Translations under genes and position numbers: made by a program
In this document: positions 6,638-12,296 of the stretch, piece by piece
Position numbering within the stretch: the stretch's first letter is position 1
How the letters are laid out: every line of letters begins with the position of its first letter
Source of the DNA: Bacteroidota bacterium
GTDB taxonomy: Bacteria; Bacteroidota; Ignavibacteria; Kapaibacteriales; UBA2268
NCBI GenBank assembly: GCA_022708005.1
Contig: JAKIZN010000021.1
Span: 1-12,296, forward strand
DNA length: 12,296 nt
Direction of reading: 5' to 3'
Notes under the pieces: model-generated
The model's database searches: none
What the model was told of the DNA's origin: nothing
Seen by the model: only the letters and a program-made list of their open reading frames with translations

Positions 6638-8833
6638 ATGGATTTATTACTTCTCGCTATACCTGTATCAGGCTTATTAGCCTTATTATTTACTTACGTT
6701 AGAGCAAGTTGGGTGGGCAAACAAGAGCCCGGCAACGATAGGATGCAAAGAATTGCGAAATCTATTTCCGATGGTGCTATGGCATTTCTTGGCGCAGAAT
6801 ATCGAGTAATTGCGATTTTCGTCGTTATAGTTGCCATTTTGCTAACTATGCAAGGTGCAAATTCCGATGACTCTCATCCGCTCATTGGGCTTTCCTTCAT
6901 CGTTGGCGCATTTTGCTCTGGCTTGGCGGGCTTTATTGGCATGAGAGTAGCCACCAAAGCAAATGTAAGAACAACCAACGCGGCGCGGCATAGTCTAAAC
7001 AGCGCTCTCGGCATTGCTTTTACTGGCGGCTCTGTTATGGGTATGGGAGTTGTTGGATTAGGTGTCTTGGGATTAAGCGTCCTATTTATCCTTTTCAATG
7101 ATGCGTTTAATGGTGCAAGCTCGCAAGATGCTATTATAAAAGTTGTAAATGTCGTTACTGGATTTTCGTTTGGCGCTTCTTCGATAGCATTATTTGCGAG
7201 AGTCGGCGGCGGTATTTATACCAAAGCTGCAGACGTCGGAGCTGACTTAGTCGGCAAAGTGGAAGCGGGCATACCGGAAGACCACCCGCTTAATCCAGCC
7301 ACAATTGCCGACAACGTAGGCGATAACGTAGGCGACGTTGCAGGCATGGGAGCAGACTTATTCGAATCTTACGTAGGCTCGATTGTCGCAGCAATGGTGC
7401 TCGGTGCAGCATTCTTTGCCGTGCCAGAGTTCCAGCAAACTTATTTCGGCAGCTTATCGGCTGTAATTTTGCCACTTTTCCTTTCTGCAACGGGAATAGT
7501 TGTTTCTATTATTGGCACTTTCTTCGTTAAGGTAAAAGAGGGCGGCAATCCGCAAACTGCCCTTAACGTTGGCACTTCAATAGCGGGCGTGCTGATGATA
7601 GTGCTATCATATTTTGTAATAGATGCTATGCTTCCAAGCTCGTGGCTTTATCAAGATGCACTTTATGGCACAGCCTACGAAATAACCTCGCTCGGAGTAT
7701 TTCTCTCTACTATTATAGGGTTGATAGCTGGAATGGGTATTGGATTTGTTACTGAGTACTTCACTGGCTATGGCAAACCGCCCGTGCTAAAAGTTGCGCA
7801 GCAGTCATTAACTGGAAGCGCCACCAATATAATCGCTGGGCTTGGCACTGGTATGATGTCTACGGCGATACCTGTTTTACTCATAGCGTTCGCAATCATG
7901 GGCTCATTCCATTTCGCTGGGCTTTACGGCATAGCCATTGCAGCAGTCGGTATGCTTGCAACTACAGGCATTCAGCTTGCCGTAGATGCTTACGGACCTA
8001 TCTCCGATAACGCTGGCGGCATAGCCGAAATGAGCGAACTCGAAAAAGAAGTACGCTCCCGCACTGATAAATTAGACGCCGTTGGCAACTCAACTGCTGC
8101 AATAGGTAAAGGCTTTGCAATCGGCTCGGCAGCTTTGACCGCTCTCGCTTTGTTCGGTGCATTTATGACAGCCGCGCATATCAAATCTATCGATATTTCA
8201 AAGGCAAATGTGATTGCAGGATTATTCATCGGAGGCATATTGCCATTTGTTTTCTCAGCATTGGCTATGGGAGCAGTCGGACGTGCTGCAATGAGTATGA
8301 TTAAGGAAGTTCGCCGACAATTCACCGAAATTCCATCTATGAAAAAAGCATTGGAACTAATGAGGAAATATGGAGACAAAGAGCATAGCGAGTGGGAAAA
8401 AAGCGATCTTGACGCATTGCACGAAGCGCAGGACGCGGCTGAATATTCAACTTGCGTTGCTATTTCGACCAAAGCCGCTATTCGCCAAATGGTGCTACCG
8501 GGACTGCTCGCTGTCGCAACGCCTATCGCTATCGGGCTTATTTTTGGTGCTGAAACTTTGGGAGGCTTGCTCGCGGGAGTAACAGTGGTCGGTGTGTTGA
8601 TGGCTATTTTCCAATCAAATGCAGGTGGCGCGTGGGACAATGCTAAAAAAATGTTCGAAGAAGGAGTAGAAATTGATGGGAAGAAATACTACAAAGGCTC
8701 GGAGCCACACAAAGCTGCCGTTACAGGCGACACAGTTGGCGACCCATTCAAGGATACATCTGGACCTTCGCTGAATATTTTAATTAAATTGATGGCGATT
8801 GTTTCGCTAATTATTGCTGGGCTTTTGAGTTAA
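6638..8833 (+). CDS. hppA: K+-dependent membrane-bound pyrophosphatase (ion-pumping)
   Basis: This integral membrane pump of 731 residues couples hydrolysis of pyrophosphate to H+ and/or Na+ export, and its length is typical of the family. The catalytic segment [11 protein letters not shown] is at 199-209, then [20 protein letters not shown] to E243, and [15 protein letters not shown] at 697-711. These supply the Mg-pyrophosphate ligands. The potassium-deciding motif reads GNSTAAIG (484-491), with alanine at 488 where K+-independent enzymes have lysine, so the enzyme should need K+. The gate glutamate lies at E243 in DLFESY, the position seen in the Thermotoga Na+ pump rather than the plant H+ pump. 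That allows Na+ or mixed pumping but does not prove it. PEDHPLNP replaces the commoner PEDDPRNP. GAGGG six bases before the ATG supports the start. The gene is monocistronic, with its own terminator. Confidence 0.98.
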   Translation: MDLLLLAIPVSGLLALLFTYVRASWVGKQEPGNDRMQRIAKSISDGAMAFLGAEYRVIAIFVVIVAILLTMQGANSDDSHPLIGLSFIVGAFCSGLAGFIGMRVATKANVRTTNAARHSLNSALGIAFTGGSVMGMGVVGLGVLGLSVLFILFNDAFNGASSQDAIIKVVNVVTGFSFGASSIALFARVGGGIYTKAADVGADLVGKVEAGIPEDHPLNPATIADNVGDNVGDVAGMGADLFESYVGSIVAAMVLGAAFFAVPEFQQTYFGSLSAVILPLFLSATGIVVSIIGTFFVKVKEGGNPQTALNVGTSIAGVLMIVLSYFVIDAMLPSSWLYQDALYGTAYEITSLGVFLSTIIGLIAGMGIGFVTEYFTGYGKPPVLKVAQQSLTGSATNIIAGLGTGMMSTAIPVLLIAFAIMGSFHFAGLYGIAIAAVGMLATTGIQLAVDAYGPISDNAGGIAEMSELEKEVRSRTDKLDAVGNSTAAIGKGFAIGSAALTALALFGAFMTAAHIKSIDISKANVIAGLFIGGILPFVFSALAMGAVGRAAMSMIKEVRRQFTEIPSMKKALELMRKYGDKEHSEWEKSDLDALHEAQDAAEYSTCVAISTKAAIRQMVLPGLLAVATPIAIGLIFGAETLGGLLAGVTVVGVLMAIFQSNAGGAWDNAKKMFEEGVEIDGKKYYKGSEPHKAAVTGDTVGDPFKDTSGPSLNILIKLMAIVSLIIAGLLS

Positions 8834-8863
8834 TTTTAGGAACAAAAGACCTATTTATTGCAA

Positions 8864-8889
8864 AAGGGCGGACATTTCTGTTCGCCCTT
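8864..8889 (+). terminator. hppA intrinsic terminator
   Basis: AAGGGCGGACA (8864-8874) pairs with TGTTCGCCCTT (8879-8889), 11 bp with one G-T pair and a TTTC loop, followed by AATTTTTATTT. It begins about 30 bases after the hppA stop. Its right arm and tail belong to the direct repeat 8874-9009, and the other repeat copy carries only that right half. Confidence 0.88.
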
Positions 8890-9009
8890 AATTTTTATTT
8901 ATCGCCGCTTTATTGCATAATTTTTTGACAAAATTTTAGAACAGATTAAGTGTGTTGAATATGATACTTGAAGGTTCAAGCGAAGGTGTTTAGCCCCGCT
9001 ATTACGCAA
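8874..9009. repeat. Long direct repeat, copy A (left flank of the protease/PIN cassette)
   Basis: This 136-bp sequence recurs in the same orientation at 10946-11080. The copies differ only by ATT versus CA near 8917 and two T-to-C changes. The left boundary falls at the edge of the hppA terminator loop (first shared bases ATTTCTG) and identity ends at ATTACGCAA. Similarity continues weakly to GGCTG at 9022-9026, five bases short of the PIN gene's stop. Inside is a stem-loop AGCC-GCTA with TAGC-GGCT (8992-9025) carrying a CC bulge. Confidence 0.95.
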
Positions 9010-9030
9010 TATCTTATTAGCGGCTGTTTT

Positions 9031-9600
9031 TTATTGGAAATAAATGTCGATGCTGTCATATTTTGCGATTAATTCGGGTAAAGTCATTGTTTCAATTTTT
9101 AATTCTTTACAAATCGCAGGTATCTTTTTGTAAAGTTTGTTGTCATTACTGCTTTCTGTTTCTTCTGTAACTAAAATAACTTGCTCACCCTGATTTTTTA
9201 AATTTAATGACAAAATCACTTGCTTCATATCTGCACTTTCAATGTACGAATTCCTTAGATTTTCGAATTCAACATCCGTAAGTTTTTTTCTAATTGGTGC
9301 GTTTACGAATACAGAATTTAACTGGTGAAAGAACTGCTTAGTATTTGGAACAATTAAGCTGTCAGTTTTATATGGAACTTTTGTAGCCTTCAAAAAAACT
9401 TTGTCTGTTAAATAGGACAATTTTTCAAGAACCAGTCCTTTTGAAGTATATTGACATTCTTCTATCACTTTATCAACGATAATTATTTCTCCTGTCTCAA
9501 TTTTTAATTTTATAAATTGAAATAGAACTCCATTTTTGTCGAATGGTAAGTAGTAACGAACCAACGACAAGAGCGAACTTGTGTCTATTACTACTTTCAT
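9031..9600 (-). CDS. PIN-domain protein, putative ribonuclease (DUF4411-like)
   Basis: This 189-residue PIN-fold protein has the usual acidic residues: D6 in VVIDTSSLL, E47 or E48 in DKVIEECQ, D124 in ESADMKQVI and an acid at 146-147 in LVTEETES. PIN proteins cleave RNA with Mg2+ and are often the toxins of toxin-antitoxin pairs. The 'AD..vi' segment followed by 'VTEE' and a closing IPAICKELKIE recalls DUF4411, a PIN family often found beside ImmA/IrrE proteases; this is from memory, not a search. The start ATG overlaps the stop of the upstream protease gene as ATGA, which implies translational coupling and fixes the start. It is AT-rich compared with the hppA side. The stop lies only a few bases from repeat copy A. 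The fold is fairly sure; RNase or toxin activity is inference. Confidence 0.8.
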   Translation of the reverse strand: MKVVIDTSSLLSLVRYYLPFDKNGVLFQFIKLKIETGEIIIVDKVIEECQYTSKGLVLEKLSYLTDKVFLKATKVPYKTDSLIVPNTKQFFHQLNSVFVNAPIRKKLTDVEFENLRNSYIESADMKQVILSLNLKNQGEQVILVTEETESSNDNKLYKKIPAICKELKIETMTLPELIAKYDSIDIYFQ

Positions 9601-10754
9601 TGCAAATACTTTTCTAGTTTATCAGGTGAAAGATTTAGAATTTTACAAACATCATATTCGCTTATCACTCCTTCATAAAATGCTGTCTGTATGGTTGATA
9701 TGAGCAATGGTGAGTTAATAGGTTTGGGCGTTGAGCCACCTTTTTGAATTCCCCGCAATTTGTCAAGTTCTCTTTGCTTTTTGTCCTCTTCTTGACGTAG
9801 TCTATATTTTTCATCAAAGTCTGCTTTTATATTGTTATAGTCGTTTTGCGAAATTTTTCTCTGGTATAGAAGTTTTGTAAATAATGCAATTTTACTTAAA
9901 TGTGTGTGCTTTGAAATGCTTCCAATCAATTCAAATTGATAGTCATTTGTTCCGTCAGCTTTGTCTATTTGCTCAAATGCCTTATTGTAATCTCCAACCA
10001 AGAAATAGTATGCAAAATCATTGCACCATCTTTCAATGACTGAAAGTTTGTTATTTGCAAAGTTTGAAATATCAAGTTCTTCTATTTCTTCTTCGTTAAG
10101 CAAATAGTGGCCTAATTCGTGAATCAGAGTGAAAATTTCTCTTCTGAAAGAAGATTGCTGTCTTTTTAGAACAATTACATTTGGTGTCAGAAAAAAGCCG
10201 TCAATATTTGCTTTTTCTTTTTTATTCCAAGTTTCTACAAACTCGAAAACCAGAATATTCTTTTCTGCAAATTTTGAAATCAATTCTCGCAAGAACTCTT
10301 TTGGTATCGGATTAAAATCAGGGTATAATTCTTCTCTAATTTTTGCCGCTATAACTTTTGGGTCATCTTGAACAGAAAAAACTGGCAATATCCTGTCAAT
10401 ATTCATCTCAGCTAATTTTGAAATAGCTGAAAGCGAAATTTTAAATTCTTCAAATTGGTTCACGAGCTTCTTAGCACCAATATTCAGCTCTGTTCCAAAT
10501 TTGTTTTTCCTAAAGAAAATACTAGCATCTTTTGAAATTTCTGGTGATTTTGGGTCTAAATAGTAGTGAAGTCCTTTGTTAAAAACCTTGTCTATTCGTT
10601 TTAAATGACTGACGTTTATCTCATTAGATAAAATGTCGTCTTTTGTTAATGTTTTTTTAAGTCCTTCACTTACAGACAACAACAATTCTTCTACTGTCAT
10701 TTTATACAATGTCAGCAGGTACTCAAGTCTTGATATGTTCTGTTCTACTTTCAA
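9597..10754 (-). CDS. ImmA/IrrE-family metallopeptidase with N-terminal HTH-like region
   Basis: This 385-residue protein has an N-terminal helical part (about 8-60, ISRLEYLLTLYKMTVEELLL) resembling an XRE-type helix-turn-helix. A linker follows, then the DUF955/ImmA domain (about 130-260). The zinc site is clear: FTLIHELGHYLL gives H212, E213 and H216, and IERWCNDFAYYFL supplies the expected third ligand E241. Residues ~310-335 are a charged, coiled-coil-like stretch. The tail (about 345-385, ending NLSPDKLEKYLQ) looks like a second small helical DNA- or protein-binding unit. ImmA proteases relieve repression by cleaving a regulator. Here the partner encoded in the same unit is the PIN protein, whose gene it overlaps by 4 bases. 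The start is TTG at 10754; the first ATG is at residue 19 and would cut the helical region. No strong ribosome binding site is seen. Confidence 0.88.
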   Translation of the reverse strand: MKVEQNISRLEYLLTLYKMTVEELLLSVSEGLKKTLTKDDILSNEINVSHLKRIDKVFNKGLHYYLDPKSPEISKDASIFFRKNKFGTELNIGAKKLVNQFEEFKISLSAISKLAEMNIDRILPVFSVQDDPKVIAAKIREELYPDFNPIPKEFLRELISKFAEKNILVFEFVETWNKKEKANIDGFFLTPNVIVLKRQQSSFRREIFTLIHELGHYLLNEEEIEELDISNFANNKLSVIERWCNDFAYYFLVGDYNKAFEQIDKADGTNDYQFELIGSISKHTHLSKIALFTKLLYQRKISQNDYNNIKADFDEKYRLRQEEDKKQRELDKLRGIQKGGSTPKPINSPLLISTIQTAFYEGVISEYDVCKILNLSPDKLEKYLQ

Positions 10755-10777
10755 GAAGTCTTTATTTGTTAGTTCGG

Positions 10778-10785
10778 CAAATTTA
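10778..10785 (-). promoter_or_regulatory. Possible Bacteroidota-type -7 element for the protease/PIN unit
   Basis: On the minus strand this reads TAAATTTG, a full match to TAnnTTTG, and lies 24 bases before the TTG start of the protease gene. No TTG is found at the expected -33 spacing, so the match may be chance in AT-rich DNA. Confidence 0.3.
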
Positions 10786-10945
10786 CAATTTTAAGCGGCT
10801 ATTTCAGCCTTGCCACCCCAACTCATTTATTTACGTATTCTCAATAAACTTAATACTAATATAATAAAATAATTCGATATTTTATTTATTTTTTTGCATT
10901 CGTATAATCATCAATTATGGAGCAATACATATTAACCTATCAACT

Positions 10946-11080
10946 ATTTCTGTTCGCCCTTAATTTTTATTTATCGCCGCTTTCAGCATAATTTTTTGAC
11001 AAAATTTTAGAACAGATTAAGTGTGTTGAATATGACACCTGAAGGTTCAAGCGAAGGTGTTTAGCCCCGCTATTACGCAA
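10946..11080. repeat. Long direct repeat, copy B (right flank of the protease/PIN cassette)
   Basis: This is the 135-bp counterpart of 8874-9009. It starts with the right half of the hppA terminator (TGTTCGCCCTT plus T-run) although no terminator left arm precedes it, so copy A is probably the source. The two T-to-C differences from copy A fall in a stem ACACCT/AGGTGT (11035-11060), which is fully paired here and G-T paired in copy A on the plus strand. A following bulged stem (11063-11097) pairs AGCC-GCTA with TGGT-GGCT through two G-T pairs. Confidence 0.95.
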
Positions 11081-11123
11081 AACCGATGTTGGTGGCTGGG
11101 CTGTGTTTGCTTTGCAACGCATC

Positions 11124-12296
11124 TTAGTTCAAATATTTTTCCAATATTTTCCGTTTTTCTTCTGCGGCACTATCTATTATTTGCTGCACTGCGGAAATTT
11201 GTGCCTCTAATTTCTCAACCTCTGAAACTATGCGCTGCTGCTCGGAAAGTGGGGGAACGGGGATTTGATAGTTCATAATTTGTGCTTTATTGCCTCGTGG
11301 CATTTTCATTCCTTTTACTCCTTGCATTTCATATTCAAAAAATTTATCCTGTTTCAAATGATAATAAAGATATTTTTCGTTGATTTCATCACTTGTTTTT
11401 TGCAAAACCAAAACATCATTTGAAGCACCGCCTTCAATATCAGCAAACCAAATTTTCTTTAAATATGGTCGAATGTTTGATAACAAAATATTGCCAATTT
11501 CATATTTAGTTACTGTACCTGTATTTGGAACAAAATCAGAATTTACTTTTCCTTTGGTATTTTGTAGAATATTATCAACGCCTACATAATTGTTAGAATT
11601 TAATAATGTGTATTCTATTCTTGTTTTTGAGTACTCGCACAACTCCCCAATCTTCTTTTTCTCACCTTTCACCTTTTTCATTGTTTCGGAAATGGTGTTT
11701 TTCAGTGCTTCTATTTCCTTTTGAGCTTCACTATTTGCTTTATCAATTTTTTCGCACTCGGTTACGATTTGTTTTTGAATGTTAAGCGGTGGCAGTGGGA
11801 TTTTTATTTCATCTTTTAAGTAGGCACTATTTAAACTTTTTCCAAAAACTTTTGCTCCAACATTTTCCAAGTCAATCATTTTGGCATTGAACAAACAGAA
11901 AAGATATTCATTTGAAATTTTGTTATTGTCTTTTGGAATAAGCCCTGCAATGGCTTCATTTGTGTATAAATCTGCACCTGCAATAGCCGTTTTTCCAATA
12001 CTTAATTTAAAACTTAAAAGCGTTGTTCCTTTGGGTATCAATTTTACATTTGATTTTTTAATCGCTTCTTCGGTAATTTTTTCTTTGGTATCTGTAATTA
12101 CATTTCCACTCATTTCAGAAATAGAAACCCACAAATTATTTCCTGTGAAATATTCTGAATTGGCTCTTGCTGGTGTTCCACCAATTATCACATTACAAAC
12201 TCCATCTTCACCACCCAACTTTACCAACGGAAATTTACTTACAATCTCTATCTTCTTTTCAGGCGTAGTTTTAAACGCTTTATCAAAACTCACACG
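11124..12296 (-). CDS. hsdS: Type I restriction-modification specificity subunit (HsdS), 5' end outside window
   Basis: The frame is open to the right edge; a GTG at 12293 is a possible start, but coding runs past it, so I treat the gene as partial. HsdS directs the type I methylase and nuclease to a bipartite DNA site. Two halves are visible, numbered from that GTG. Target recognition domain 1 (about 20-170) ends IPLPPLNIQKQIV and is followed by a conserved helix (about 173-210). Domain 2 (about 213-345) ends IPVPPLSEQQRIVSEVEKLE and is followed by the second helix, to residue 389. Each 'PLPPL..Q..IV' turn is the standard link from recognition domain to helix. The opening IEIVSKFPLVKLGGE resembles the junction seen where an HsdM-type methylase is fused to HsdS. 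The DNA is AT-rich and unlike the hppA side, suggesting transfer. The recognised site cannot be read from the sequence. Confidence 0.93.
   Translation of the reverse strand, partial: RVSFDKAFKTTPEKKIEIVSKFPLVKLGGEDGVCNVIIGGTPARANSEYFTGNNLWVSISEMSGNVITDTKEKITEEAIKKSNVKLIPKGTTLLSFKLSIGKTAIAGADLYTNEAIAGLIPKDNNKISNEYLFCLFNAKMIDLENVGAKVFGKSLNSAYLKDEIKIPLPPLNIQKQIVTECEKIDKANSEAQKEIEALKNTISETMKKVKGEKKKIGELCEYSKTRIEYTLLNSNNYVGVDNILQNTKGKVNSDFVPNTGTVTKYEIGNILLSNIRPYLKKIWFADIEGGASNDVLVLQKTSDEINEKYLYYHLKQDKFFEYEMQGVKGMKMPRGNKAQIMNYQIPVPPLSEQQRIVSEVEKLEAQISAVQQIIDSAAEEKRKILEKYLN

Larger units (their letters stand above)
10755..11123. other. Intergenic region between hsdS and the protease gene
   Basis: This 369-base stretch contains no gene. 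From the protease side it holds a possible -7 element, a very AT-rich stretch at about 10830-10920, and then repeat copy B ending about 25 bases from the hsdS stop. No strong intrinsic terminator for hsdS is visible; only a 4-bp TTGC/GCAA stem occurs near 11109-11119. Confidence 0.6.

Noticed and set aside
7990..8640. A 216-codon open frame on the minus strand opposite hppA
   Set aside because: It is antisense to strongly conserved hppA coding sequence, has an Ala/Pro/Ser-rich composition typical of mirrored codons, and shows no recognisable domain.
8874..9026. Canonical integron attC site
   Set aside because: No matched RYYYAAC and GTTRRRY core pair is found at the ends. A lone GTTGAAT inside the repeat is not enough, so attC remains only an analogy.
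10794..10809. AGCGGCT with a nearby AGCC, as a third remnant of the cassette-end stem
   Set aside because: Only seven bases match the repeat end (AGCGGCT at 9019-9025) and the hairpin geometry differs, so chance cannot be excluded.

Overview
The window looks like a chromosomal segment from an AT-rich Gram-negative of the Bacteroidota/Chlorobiota (FCB) group. The evidence is a TonB-dependent receptor, a DUF5683 membrane protein, a K+-type membrane pyrophosphatase, an SppA protease with an outer-membrane-like N-terminal part, and mostly weak ribosome binding sites. An Ignavibacteria- or Kapabacteria-like lineage would fit, but I cannot fix the taxon from the sequence alone.

Layout. (1) 1-1908, minus: an S49 signal peptide peptidase (sppA) cut by the left edge and preceded by about 250 residues of predicted beta structure. 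(2) 2120-4054, plus: a TonB-dependent receptor-like barrel, divergent from sppA. (3) 4055-4502: no gene, but dense palindromes. There is a 261-bp MITE-like element with imperfect terminal inverted repeats, a REPIN-like inverted pair of short repeat units inside it, and two copies of a second palindrome family; one of these is placed to end nuoD transcription. (4) 4503-6342, minus: a DUF5683 protein and then nuoD, a complex I subunit found here without any other nuo gene. (5) 6638-8833, plus: hppA, with a structured leader and a clear intrinsic terminator. (6) 9031-10754, minus: a two-gene ImmA/IrrE-type metalloprotease plus PIN-domain module, translationally coupled. (7) 11124-12296, minus: a type I restriction specificity subunit (hsdS), open at the right edge.

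The left 8.8 kb reads as housekeeping: energy conservation (NuoD, HppA) and envelope functions (SppA, receptor, DUF5683). The right 3.4 kb is visibly more AT-rich and reads as a defence or accessory island. The protease/PIN pair lies exactly between two direct repeats of about 135 bp, nearly identical, which begin inside the loop of the hppA terminator. The pair therefore looks like a cassette of about 2.07 kb inserted between hppA and hsdS and able to be lost by recombination between the repeats. The strongest candidates for something new are this repeat-bounded cassette, the covarying palindromes at 4117-4465, and the barrel-SppA fusion.
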